Below are positions 12,714 to 20,430 of a DNA stretch of 64,000 bases, one piece after another. Both the position numbers and the translations under genes were made by a program. Origin of the DNA: Idiomarina piscisalsi (GTDB lineage: Bacteria > Pseudomonadota > Gammaproteobacteria > Enterobacterales > Alteromonadaceae); assembly GCF_003987095.1 (NCBI RefSeq), contig NZ_PIQA01000001.1, positions 310,001 through 374,000 of the forward strand. The letters run 5' to 3'. Under the pieces are notes generated by a model. It was not told the DNA's origin and searched no databases. It saw nothing but the letters and a program-made list of their open reading frames with translations. How positions within the stretch are numbered: position 1 is the stretch's first letter; each line of letters begins with the position of its first letter.

Positions 12714-13379
12714 TTACTCGTCGCCACCAAATGCCATTAGTAATGTTAGCAAATTGACGAACAGGTTATAAATAGACACATACAAAGTGACAGTCGCTAA
12801 GATGTAGTTGCGCTCACCACCGTTAATGATATCGCTGGTTTGCCACATAATCAGCATAGCCATCAATGGAATCATTATTGCTGACAATGCTAAGTGCAGA
12901 GCTGGCATTTGGAAGAACAAGTTAGCAATAGCGGCAACAATAACCATGATGATACCGGCAGTTACTAAACCACCTAGCTTGGACATGTCTTTCTTAGTCG
13001 TCAGAACATAAGCTGAGGTAGCAAAGAAAGTGAGTGCGGTACCGCCAAGCGCAGTAGCGACAATTTCACCACCACCAACTTGCAGCGCCATATTAATGAT
13101 TGGCCCTAAGGTATAGCCCAGGAAACCGGTTAAAGCGAAAGTGAAAACCAAGCCCATGGCACTGTCTTTGGTTTTATAAACACCAAATAGCAGGCCGAAA
13201 TAACCGACCAGAGTTAGAATCAGACCCGGGTGAGGCCAATTTGCCATGGTGCTAATAGCAGCAACAACGGCACTAAAAGCCAACGTCATTGCTAGTAAAG
13301 TGTAGGTGTTACGTAATACTTTATTGACGGCCAGTGCCGATTCATTCTGACCGACATATACCTGACTGCGATTGTTCAT
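12714..13379 (-). CDS. yccA: Bax inhibitor-1 family membrane protein (YccA-like)
   Basis: 221 aa with seven hydrophobic segments and a soluble N-terminus (MNNRSQVYVGQNESALAVNKVLRNTY). The C-terminal ALSAIMIPLMAMLIMWQTSDIINGGERNYI is the UPF0005/BI-1 signature region. E. coli YccA is a substrate and modulator of the FtsH protease. In E. coli yccA also lies next to tusE. Preceded by a GGAGA ribosome site, monocistronic with its own terminator. Confidence 0.92.
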   Translation of the reverse strand: MNNRSQVYVGQNESALAVNKVLRNTYTLLAMTLAFSAVVAAISTMANWPHPGLILTLVGYFGLLFGVYKTKDSAMGLVFTFALTGFLGYTLGPIINMALQVGGGEIVATALGGTALTFFATSAYVLTTKKDMSKLGGLVTAGIIMVIVAAIANLFFQMPALHLALSAIMIPLMAMLIMWQTSDIINGGERNYILATVTLYVSIYNLFVNLLTLLMAFGGDE

Positions 13380-13486
13380 AGATTTCTCCGTGTTGAACGA
13401 CTGTCTGTTAAGACGCTTTATTATTAAAAAAGTTTCCTAAATACTACAGCATAAAGGGGGTCTTGGGGCAGTAATTTCCAGTAAAA

Positions 13487-13505
13487 ATTAGACAGTTTGT
13501 CTAAT
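13487..13505. promoter_or_regulatory. Perfect palindrome between yccA and tRNA-Ser
   Basis: ATTAGACA-GTT-TGTCTAAT, 8-bp arms around a 3-bp centre, 108 bp upstream of the yccA start and about 36 bp before the -35 of the tRNA-Ser promoter. The geometry fits a dimeric repressor such as a TetR-family protein. The regulator is unknown and no regulator gene is adjacent. Confidence 0.4.
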
Positions 13506-13540
13506 AAACGCCCAAACGATACCTTTATTTAAATTTTTAC

Positions 13541-13569
13541 TTTACAAGCGTAATTTAGGTCTTTAATAT
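13541..13569 (+). promoter_or_regulatory. Sigma70-type promoter of tRNA-Ser
   Basis: TTTACA (13541-13546), 17-nt spacer, TAATAT (13564-13569). Start of transcription expected near 13577, about 35 nt before the mature tRNA. Confidence 0.65.
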
Positions 13570-13611
13570 TCGCATCGTTCTCAACGACGCAGTCATTGAA
13601 AACAACAATTC

Positions 13612-13703
13612 GGAGAGGTGGCAGAGCTCGGTTGAATGCACCTGACTTGAAATCAGGCGTGGGTTCACACCCACCGGGGGTTCGAATCCCTCCCTCTCCG
13701 CCA
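13612..13703 (+). tRNA. tRNA-Ser(TGA)
   Basis: 92 nt including an encoded CCA. Acceptor stem GGAGAGG / CCTCTCC, discriminator G. Anticodon stem CCTGA / TCAGG with loop CTTGAAA gives anticodon TGA. Long variable arm (class II), T-arm GGGGGTTCGAATCCCTC. Reads UCN, mainly UCA codons. Own promoter and a strong terminator. Confidence 0.97.
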
Positions 13704-13708
13704 AATTT

Positions 13709-13749
13709 AAACGAAAAAGCCCGACTCATCGAGTTGGGCTTTTTCGTTT
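13709..13749 (+). terminator. Rho-independent terminator of tRNA-Ser
   Basis: 19-bp stem (AAACGAAAAAGCCCGACTC / GAGTTGGGCTTTTTCGTTT, one G-T pair), 3-nt loop ATC, with T-rich 3' arm. It starts 6 nt after the tRNA CCA. Confidence 0.88.
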
Positions 13750-13829
13750 CTGCCACTACATTCTTGTTATTCCCATTTTAAATAGTATCCTAATCATTAA
13801 TTCAAACAGTTGTTTAACAGGGAAGCGAT

Positions 13830-14624
13830 ATGCAGTTTCACGAGACTTTAGCGTCAATTGAAAGCGACAAGAGCAACCAAACCATTACCTTGCCTGAAGG
13901 CTGGGCTCAGGGGCGGGCATTTTTTGGTGGTTTTAGTGCTGCCGTTGCTGCGCAATTTCTTCTGCAACAGTTTCCGGAAGACTATCATCTGCGCAGTTTT
14001 GCTATCTCTTTTGTTGCGCCGGCAACACCGGGAGATGCCACTTTAAGTTATCGAGTTCTCCGTCAAGGCTCCTCGGTATTGCAGGTTGCCGTTGAACTGA
14101 CTCAAAATAATGAAGTGATGCTTGCTGGTTTAGCAAGCTTAGGTAAAGGACGTCAGTCTTCAGTATCTGTCAGTGGTGAAACACCGCCAGACTTAAAGAC
14201 TGTTAACGATGGCCCGGGTTTGCCAGAGGCCGATATTGTGCCTGAATTTGCGAAGAACTTTGATTATCGAATTACCTCCGGAGGTATGCCATTTAGCGGA
14301 CAACCGGGAAGAACCTTTGGTGGTTGGGTGCGCTTCAGAAATGAGCAGCAGAAACTGACCATAGCGGCTATTTTAGCGTTAGTGGATGCGTGGCCACCGG
14401 CCGTGTTACCGCACTTAAAGCAACCGGCACCCGCATCGTCGCTCACCTGGACTATTGAGTTTCCTGATAAGCCGTTAGAAAACTCCAGTACTCATGACTG
14501 GTATCAGTATGAAGCTTTTATCGAGCATGCTGAAAACGGTTACGGCCATAGTCGAGCCGGTCTTTGGTCAGACAACGATGAGTTATTGGCGATAAGTCGC
14601 CAAACCTTTACTGTGTTTGCTTAA
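13830..14624 (+). CDS. Acyl-CoA thioesterase family protein (double hot-dog)
   Basis: 264 aa. N-terminal half has GWAQGRAFFGGFSAAVAAQ and LRSFAISFVAPATPGD, typical of TesB-like/4HBT_3 thioesterases; the C-terminal half has WPPAVLPHLKQPAPASSLTWTIEF and YGHSRAGLWSDNDELLAISRQT, matching the second hot-dog domain. Expected to hydrolyse acyl-CoA; substrate not known. Start ATG with an AGGGAAG site. Four nt before the downstream glycosylase. Confidence 0.85.
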   Translation: MQFHETLASIESDKSNQTITLPEGWAQGRAFFGGFSAAVAAQFLLQQFPEDYHLRSFAISFVAPATPGDATLSYRVLRQGSSVLQVAVELTQNNEVMLAGLASLGKGRQSSVSVSGETPPDLKTVNDGPGLPEADIVPEFAKNFDYRITSGGMPFSGQPGRTFGGWVRFRNEQQKLTIAAILALVDAWPPAVLPHLKQPAPASSLTWTIEFPDKPLENSSTHDWYQYEAFIEHAENGYGHSRAGLWSDNDELLAISRQTFTVFA

Positions 14625-14628
14625 CTTT

Positions 14629-15222
14629 ATGCAATCGACGGCTCAATCTATTAAACAACACCTTATTGATACCCAACCGGGGTTTGATTTGGTGTTGTTG
14701 CAATTGCCTGAACGGGCGCCTCTTAAACCCTCAAATACGCCGGTCATTGACGCCTTACCGCGAATTATTATTCGGCAAATGCTGTCGCTTAAAGCGTCGG
14801 CAACCATTATTGAACGTGCGGAACAAGCTGCACAGTCGTTAGACCTACAATCGATAGCTTACCTGCCAACCGATAGCTTACTAAATTGTGGAGTGAGTCG
14901 TACAAAAGCGTCAGCAATTCAAAGCGTTGCTCATTGCCAGAAAACCGAGCCTGAGCGGATTGCAAATTGGGCAAGCATGACATCAGAGGCGCTTGTTAGC
15001 GATGTGACGAAGCTTAAAGGTATTGGTTCCTGGACTGCATCGATACTGGCTATGTTTCACTTTGCGCATGAAAATCTTTTTCCCATTCAGGACTCTTCAT
15101 TACGAAAAGCTATCAGCCAACTGAAAGATCAGGATGTTTACATTATTCCTGAAAGAGCCACTCCATATCGTAGTTATTTAGCCTGTTATTTGTGGGACAT
15201 GTTAGATCAGGCAAGACGATAA
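14629..15222 (+). CDS. HhH-GPD DNA glycosylase (AlkA-like, 3-methyladenine type)
   Basis: 197 aa. The helix-hairpin-helix LKGIGSWTASILAMF is followed by an aspartate in FPIQDSSLRKAI, the layout of the catalytic Asp in AlkA-like enzymes. No C-terminal FeS cysteine cluster as in Nth/MutY. Probably removes alkylated bases in base excision repair. The first ATG after the thioesterase stop was chosen; a TTG 12 nt earlier would overlap it. Lacks the N-terminal domain of E. coli AlkA, so it is a minimal version. Confidence 0.8.
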   Translation: MQSTAQSIKQHLIDTQPGFDLVLLQLPERAPLKPSNTPVIDALPRIIIRQMLSLKASATIIERAEQAAQSLDLQSIAYLPTDSLLNCGVSRTKASAIQSVAHCQKTEPERIANWASMTSEALVSDVTKLKGIGSWTASILAMFHFAHENLFPIQDSSLRKAISQLKDQDVYIIPERATPYRSYLACYLWDMLDQARR

Positions 15223-15434
15223 AGCTCACGCCAAACGAACTCTTCAAGAGCAGCACATAAAACCATCGACGTAAGAATACTGCAAAATCGCTGGTTATTG
15301 TAAAGATCTGTAAAAGCAAGTTGCGAGGTTAATGAAAACCACTGAATATTCGCTCCCGAATTCGGGCAGAGGGGTACGAGTTCATCAACTTTAAGGACAA
15401 TAATATAACCAATATGCAATAAGGAACATGGCTA

Positions 15435-16085
15435 ATGAACCGTATTATTTTAGCGATACCTAACCCTATCACCAGTGCTGGGATGGCGGCTGTGATACAA
15501 CAGCACTTTCATACGCAAATTGAAGTGGTTAATTCAATGAATGCGCTGAGACAAGCGTGTTACAAACACGATGATGCACTCGTTATTTTGAGCAGTCAAC
15601 TCTCCGGAGTAGCAACCGTTGAGCACTGGCGACGCATTAAAAGACGGCATGTCGACTTGCAGTTAATTGTCTGGGGTCGAAGCCAGCAAGATATTCTTAA
15701 CTTTCAGTGCGGTATTAGTCAGGTCGATGGCTATTTACTGGAGTCCTCTAATAGTGACGAGCTTGTACAAGCGCTAAAGACCCTCAAAACAGGAAGCATT
15801 TATGTTGCCGCTCCGGTTGCTGAATACTTAGCGCGGAACCCGCGCAGTCGCAAGCAGCAGGGAATGGTCGATGCGCTTTCAGACAGAGAATTGCAGGTGG
15901 CGCAAATGCTAAGTCGCGGCATTCGGGTCAGAGAAATTGCAAAACATTTGTGCATCAGCAGTAAAACAATAAATACCTTCCGCTACCGCATTTTCTCTAA
16001 ACTTGGCATTGATGGTGATGTACAATTGTCACATATGGCAATTCAATCGGGTCTGGTTGACCTAATCCAGTTTGAAGGTAGATGA
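15435..16085 (+). CDS. gacA: GacA/UvrY-family regulator with a degenerate receiver domain
   Basis: 216 aa. The C-terminal LuxR HTH is well kept (LSDRELQVAQMLSRGIRVREIA, SSKTINTFRYRIFSKLGI, GDVQLSHMAIQSGL) and matches GacA/UvrY. The position in front of uvrC and pgsA is the classic gacA locus. The receiver, however, has lost all active-site residues when laid over UvrY: the acidic pair is Ile8/Pro9, the phospho-Asp is Ser53, the Thr is Gly81 and the Lys is Glu103. It should therefore not be phosphorylated by a BarA/GacS kinase. Overlaps uvrC by 4 nt. Orthology is inferred from HTH and synteny. Confidence 0.85.
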   Translation: MNRIILAIPNPITSAGMAAVIQQHFHTQIEVVNSMNALRQACYKHDDALVILSSQLSGVATVEHWRRIKRRHVDLQLIVWGRSQQDILNFQCGISQVDGYLLESSNSDELVQALKTLKTGSIYVAAPVAEYLARNPRSRKQQGMVDALSDRELQVAQMLSRGIRVREIAKHLCISSKTINTFRYRIFSKLGIDGDVQLSHMAIQSGLVDLIQFEGR

Positions 16086-17917
16086 CAAATAGCAATTCAG
16101 TAACCTTTAATTACAAAGACTTTCTTCGGAACCTGACTCATCAACCCGGTGTATACCGTATGTATGATGAGTCGGGCGACGTTATTTATGTTGGAAAGGC
16201 GAAAGATCTCAAAAAGCGAGTTTCCAGCTACTTTCGAGAAAAAGTTGACGCCGTCAAAACTCAAGTTTTGGTTAAACAAATAGCATCAATGGATGTCACT
16301 GTGACCGACACGGAAGCAGACGCGCTGATTCTCGAAAACAGCTTTATTAAAAAATACCGACCGCGCTACAACGTTTTACTACGCGATGATAAATCTTATC
16401 CTTATATTATTTTGACGTCTCACGAACACCCCCGGCTGGGTTTTCACAGAGGTGCGCGCCGAGAGAAGGGCGACTACTTCGGACCTTTCCCAAACGGCAG
16501 TGCGGTGCGCGAGAGCCTGAACTTAATGCAGAAGCTGTTTCCCATTCGTCAGTGTCAGGACTCCTATTACCGAGCTCGTACAAGGCCATGTTTGCAGTAT
16601 CAACTGAAACGCTGCCTGGCGCCTTGCGTGAGTAAATGCACAGATGACGAATACAACGAACAGGTCCAGCTAGCAAAGCATTTTCTGAATGGAAAAAATC
16701 AGCAAGTTATTGATGAGCTGGTGACAAAAATGGAGCAAGCCAGTGAGGCGCTGGAATTTGAAAAAGCGGCACGGTTTCGCGACCAAATAGCGTCTTTGCG
16801 TAAGACTCAGGAGCGCAACTCGGTTACCGGTGCGCAGCAGGAGCTCGATGTTATTGGCTTGGCTCGTGGTAATGGCATGACTACCATTCAAATGATGTTT
16901 ATACGGGATAACCACTTACAGGGCAGCCGCAGCTATTTCCCGAAAGTGCCGGCGGACACCAGTGACGAGGAAGTCTTGCGCGCCTTCTTACTGCAGTTTT
17001 ACCTATCAGATAACGCGGGCCGAAAAACGCCCCGCGAAATTATTCTGCCGGACACAGTAGAACCCGATGACGTGCTGGCACAAGTCATGGGGCAGGCGCT
17101 CAATCGTTCGGTTAAAATGCAAAACAATGTTCGTGGTGAACGGAAGCAGTATCAGCAATTAGCGGCAAAAAACGCCGTGAATGCGCTGGAGAGCCGCCTG
17201 AACCAGCAAAGCACCATGAACCGTCGTACGTCGGCGTTACAGCAGGTGCTGGATTTTGGTGTTCCCATTCAGCGTATGGAATGCTTTGACATTAGCCACA
17301 CCATGGGGCAGCAGACGGTAGCTTCCTGCGTGGTGTTTGATCAAAACGGGCCGAAAAAGTCCGACTACCGACGCTATAATATTACCGGAATTACTCCGGG
17401 GGATGACTACGCCGCTATGTCTAAAGCATTGGCAAAGCGCTATGATAAAGCGCGAGAGCAAGGCAACATCCCCGATATTCTCTTTATAGACGGTGGTAAA
17501 GGACAGCTATCACAAGCTGAGAAGTATTTCGAGGACTGGGGCAGTGATGCCCCGATGCTTATTGGTGTAGCAAAAGGTGAGTCACGTAAGCCGGGGCTTG
17601 AAACGCTCATTATGGCGGGTAGCCACGAGACCATAGCACTTAACAAAGATGCCAGTGCGCTGCATTTAATTCAGCACATTCGTGACGAGTCACACCGTTT
17701 TGCAATAACCGGACACCGTCAGAAACGGGCGAAAGTGCAGAAAACATCGACATTGGAGCAAATAGAAGGTATTGGTGCTAAACGTCGACAAACGCTTTTG
17801 AAAAATCTGGGTGGATTACAAGAGGTAAAAAACGCTAGTATTAGTAAACTTTCTAGCGTGCCCGGCATTAGTCAGGCCATGGCAGAAAAAATTTATTACT
17901 CGTTCCGGGATGAGTAA
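16082..17917 (+). CDS. uvrC: UvrABC system protein C
   Basis: 611 aa, full length. N-terminal GIY-YIG nuclease (PGVYRMYDESGDVIYVGKAK), UVR motif (EQASEALEFEKAARFRDQI) near residue 220, RNase H-like C-terminal nuclease (ECFDISHTMGQQTVASCVVF, DILFIDGGKGQL) and a terminal (HhH)2 domain (LEQIEGIGAKRRQTLLKNLGG in two parts). Makes both incisions in nucleotide excision repair. ATGA overlap with the regulator upstream. Confidence 0.97.
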   Translation: MTNSNSVTFNYKDFLRNLTHQPGVYRMYDESGDVIYVGKAKDLKKRVSSYFREKVDAVKTQVLVKQIASMDVTVTDTEADALILENSFIKKYRPRYNVLLRDDKSYPYIILTSHEHPRLGFHRGARREKGDYFGPFPNGSAVRESLNLMQKLFPIRQCQDSYYRARTRPCLQYQLKRCLAPCVSKCTDDEYNEQVQLAKHFLNGKNQQVIDELVTKMEQASEALEFEKAARFRDQIASLRKTQERNSVTGAQQELDVIGLARGNGMTTIQMMFIRDNHLQGSRSYFPKVPADTSDEEVLRAFLLQFYLSDNAGRKTPREIILPDTVEPDDVLAQVMGQALNRSVKMQNNVRGERKQYQQLAAKNAVNALESRLNQQSTMNRRTSALQQVLDFGVPIQRMECFDISHTMGQQTVASCVVFDQNGPKKSDYRRYNITGITPGDDYAAMSKALAKRYDKAREQGNIPDILFIDGGKGQLSQAEKYFEDWGSDAPMLIGVAKGESRKPGLETLIMAGSHETIALNKDASALHLIQHIRDESHRFAITGHRQKRAKVQKTSTLEQIEGIGAKRRQTLLKNLGGLQEVKNASISKLSSVPGISQAMAEKIYYSFRDE

Positions 17918-17941
17918 AACCAAATAAGGAAACAGCGGATA

Positions 17942-18490
17942 ATGAAGTGGAATATCCCTAATATTTTGACCAGCTTTCGGATTCTTCTGATTCCGGTATT
18001 TCTGGTGGTGTTTTACTTGCCCTTTGAAGACGCACGCTTTTGGGCGGCGTTTATTTTCTGGCTGGCGGCTATTACTGATGCGTTGGATGGCTTTATTGCG
18101 CGTCGTTTCAACCAATTCACTAAATTCGGTGAGTTTTTAGATCCCGTAGCCGATAAAGCCATGGTGGTGGCTGCGTTGGTGGTGATAGTTGAAGACTTTA
18201 ACGCCGCTTATATAACGATACCTGCGTTGACTATGATTTGCCGAGAGTTAATTGTTAGTGCATTGCGCGAGTGGATGGCACAAAGTGGCAACCGTGGAAA
18301 AGTGGCAGTATCAAATTTGGGTAAGTTGAAAACCATTGCGCAAATGGTCGCGCTTATAGGTTTAATTTGGAACGCGAATATCTATATTTTCTGGATTTCT
18401 ATTGTTTTATTCTACGGCGCTTTCGTTTTGACTGTTTGGTCAATGTGGAAATATTTGCGCGGCGCCAGCAAGGAATTGACCAGAAATTAG
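17942..18490 (+). CDS. pgsA: CDP-diacylglycerol--glycerol-3-phosphate 3-phosphatidyltransferase
   Basis: 182 aa membrane protein. CDP-alcohol phosphotransferase motif D-x2-DG-x2-AR-x8-G-x3-D-x3-D is visible as TDALDGFIARRFNQFTKFGEFLDPVAD. Makes phosphatidylglycerophosphate for PG and cardiolipin. Starts MKWNIPNILTSFRI, 24 nt after uvrC with AAGGAAA upstream. Last gene before the tRNA operon. Confidence 0.95.
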   Translation: MKWNIPNILTSFRILLIPVFLVVFYLPFEDARFWAAFIFWLAAITDALDGFIARRFNQFTKFGEFLDPVADKAMVVAALVVIVEDFNAAYITIPALTMICRELIVSALREWMAQSGNRGKVAVSNLGKLKTIAQMVALIGLIWNANIYIFWISIVLFYGAFVLTVWSMWKYLRGASKELTRN

Positions 18491-18540
18491 CAGCTTTGCC
18501 GTAAATTTGCGCAAACAGTCATAAATTTGATAAAAAGTCA

Positions 18541-18568
18541 TTGACTGAAAAAGATTAAACAGTAGAAT
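18541..18568 (+). promoter_or_regulatory. Sigma70 promoter of the tRNA-Gly-Cys-Leu operon
   Basis: TTGACT (18541-18546), 16-nt spacer, TAGAAT (18563-18568), with a GC-rich stretch after it resembling a stringent discriminator. Transcription start expected near 18575, about 12 nt before tRNA-Gly. Confidence 0.75.
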
Positions 18569-18586
18569 GCCTCGGCAGATGACGGT

Positions 18587-18662
18587 GCGGGAATAGCTCA
18601 GCTGGTAGAGCACAACCTTGCCAAGGTTGGGGTCGCGAGTTCGAATCTCGTTTCCCGCTCCA
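18587..18662 (+). tRNA. tRNA-Gly(GCC)
   Basis: 76 nt with encoded CCA. Acceptor GCGGGAA / TTCCCGC, anticodon stem CAACC / GGTTG with loop TTGCCAA giving GCC, T-loop GTTCGAATC. First of three tRNAs in one operon. Confidence 0.97.
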
Positions 18663-18668
18663 AATTCT

Positions 18669-18742
18669 GGCGGGTTGGCAGAATGGCTATGCAGCGGATT
18701 GCAAATCCGTGGATCTCGGTTCGACTCCGGGACCCGCCTCCA
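18669..18742 (+). tRNA. tRNA-Cys(GCA)
   Basis: 74 nt with encoded CCA. Acceptor GGCGGGT / ACCCGCC, anticodon stem GCGGA / TCCGT with loop TTGCAAA giving GCA. Six nt after tRNA-Gly. Confidence 0.97.
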
Positions 18743-18767
18743 TTATTCGAGAACACTTCTTTGTAGT

Positions 18768-18854
18768 GCCCGGGTGGTGGAATTGGTAGACACAAGGGAT
18801 TTAAAATCCCTCGCTGGTAACAGCGTGCCGGTTCAAGTCCGGCCCCGGGCACCA
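18768..18854 (+). tRNA. tRNA-Leu(TAA)
   Basis: 87 nt with encoded CCA and a long variable arm. Acceptor GCCCGGG / CCCGGGC, anticodon stem AGGGA / TCCCT with loop TTTAAAA giving TAA. Its 3' end is the integration target of the island that follows; the gene is left intact. Confidence 0.97.
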
Positions 18855-18859
18855 ATTCC
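18838..18859 (+). repeat. attL: island attachment site in the tRNA-Leu 3' end
   Basis: 22-bp core running from the T-arm of tRNA-Leu through CCA and 5 nt beyond (TCCGGCCCCGGG then CACCAATTCC). Identical to 29300-29321. Confidence 0.9.
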
Positions 18860-18966
18860 AATTATTTCAAATTCTATTAAATGCCGCTAGCCATTGATTT
18901 TACTGGCTTTAAAGGCAAATCCTGATTCCTTCTGTCTACATTAAATCGTTGCAAATCGATACTAAG

Positions 18967-19016
18967 TGGTGCTACTTTTGGTGCTATCTCAATTCGGTTA
19001 TACGGATGTAGCACCA
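18967..19016. repeat. Left arm-type repeats, possible integrase binding sites
   Basis: Two direct copies TGGTGCTAC (18967) and TGGTGCTAT (18979), 12 bp apart start to start, and one inverted copy GTAGCACCA (19008-19016) touching the integrase start codon. The same direct pair with the same 12-bp spacing occurs at the right end (29220, 29232). Arm-site function, and possible self-control of int, is inferred. Confidence 0.65.
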
Positions 19017-20320
19017 TGTCTGATGACAAGCTAATCATAGCAATGCATAAGCACGTCGAACACCTTAAGCCCTCAGACCGTGATGAATGGTATCGGGTAG
19101 CTGGTGGCACCGGTTTACGGCTTCTTGTAAGGAAGCAGGGCGGTAAATATTGGCGTTTAAAATATCGCTTCAATAAAAAGCAGAAAACGCTGGCGCTTGG
19201 TGTATTCCCCAATGTAACTCTCAAGCAAGCAAAAGATGCGACTATAAAAGCCAAGGCCATGTTGGCTGATGGTCTTGATCCTGGTGATACAAAATCAATA
19301 AATACGAATGATAATAGTTTACGTTTTTATGCCGCTAAATGGCTTGAGTACCAATCTCAGGCGACAGCTCGAACCTGGTCTGAAGATCATAAGGCAAGGG
19401 TATGGAAGCGTCTCGAAAATGGCATCCTTAAAAAATTAGGTGATAGGCTGATCAGTGACGTCCGTAAAGAAGATATCAGACGTTTAATTGAGAATGTTGA
19501 GGCGAAGGGTCACCATGAAACCGCCAAGAGAATAGCGGACGATACACAGCGTTTATTTGAATACGTCGTTGATCAATACTCACTCGAAGACGATGTCGAC
19601 ATTCGTCTGCTGCGCCCCGTTAAAGTAATTTCCAAACCGGTTGTTCACCGTGAAGCCCTGGACATTAATAACCTACCATTCTTTATGCAGGATCTTGCTA
19701 ACTATACCCAGACGGGAAGGGAGTTAACGGCTCTGGCTATTGAGTTATTGATTCTGACGTTTGTGCGTTCAGGGGAGCTAAGAGGCGCTCGTTGGGAAGA
19801 GTTTGACCTCGATAACAAGGTTTGGTCGATTCCTGCAGAGCGTATGAAGATGAAGCGGCCACATGAGGTGCCGTTATCAGCCCAGGCTCTTGATGCGATT
19901 AAACGTATAAAACGTATTACCGACCATTATGAGTTGCTATTCCCATCTGAAACCAAGCCTGATGAGCCCATGTCTGACAATACAATGCGCCAGGCAATGT
20001 TTAAAATGGGCTACTTTCCTAAGGCGAAAAACACTAAAGACGGTAGAGTCGCCAAAACCTACCTTAAGTACCAGGATAATGCTCATTACTCCGATGGTCG
20101 TTTGAAAGAAAAGGCAGTGCCGCATGGCTTTAGAACCATGGCATCATCAACGCTGCATGAGAGCGATCAAAAGTTCAGGTCTGACGCAATCGAGCGACAA
20201 TTAGCACACGTGGAACAGAATAAAGTAAAGGGTGCTTATTCGCACAAGGCGGAGTATTGGGATGAGCGCGTTGAGATGATGGAGTGGTGGGGGAATTACT
20301 TGGAACAGATGAAGTCGTAA
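19016..20320 (+). CDS. int: Tyrosine integrase, P4-like (DUF4102 arm domain)
   Basis: 434 aa. N-terminal DUF4102-type arm-binding domain (GGTGLRLLVRKQGGKYWRL, LGVFPNVTLKQAK, about residues 25-95), SAM-like core domain, then the catalytic domain with Arg251 (FVRSGELRG), His370-Gly-Phe-Arg373, His398 (LAHVE) and nucleophile Tyr408 (KGAYSH). All key residues are present, so it may be active. About 30 extra residues (near 336-366) precede the HGFR box compared with common P4 integrases. Located 161 nt after tRNA-Leu and reading away from it; expected to recombine the 22-bp att cores. Confidence 0.95.
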   Translation: MSDDKLIIAMHKHVEHLKPSDRDEWYRVAGGTGLRLLVRKQGGKYWRLKYRFNKKQKTLALGVFPNVTLKQAKDATIKAKAMLADGLDPGDTKSINTNDNSLRFYAAKWLEYQSQATARTWSEDHKARVWKRLENGILKKLGDRLISDVRKEDIRRLIENVEAKGHHETAKRIADDTQRLFEYVVDQYSLEDDVDIRLLRPVKVISKPVVHREALDINNLPFFMQDLANYTQTGRELTALAIELLILTFVRSGELRGARWEEFDLDNKVWSIPAERMKMKRPHEVPLSAQALDAIKRIKRITDHYELLFPSETKPDEPMSDNTMRQAMFKMGYFPKAKNTKDGRVAKTYLKYQDNAHYSDGRLKEKAVPHGFRTMASSTLHESDQKFRSDAIERQLAHVEQNKVKGAYSHKAEYWDERVEMMEWWGNYLEQMKS

Positions 20321-20430
20321 CTTGAGTGTTGTCGGTACTGTCTTGGCAAAAAAATTAAAGTGGAAAGCGATTGCTAACCTTGTTTATTCGATAGTTAGAA
20401 TTAGCGACCGCAAACAATTTGAATAACTAG

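Noticed and set aside
13529-13781. Open frames across tRNA-Ser
   Set aside because: Shadows of the tRNA and its terminator; no ribosome site and no recognisable protein.
15207-15419. 70-codon minus-strand frame in front of the GacA-like gene
   Set aside because: Starts in the region that must hold the regulator's promoter, has no ribosome site and resembles no family.
18598-18861. Open frames on both strands across the tRNA-Gly/Cys/Leu genes
   Set aside because: They lie over three clear tRNAs and have no protein-like composition.
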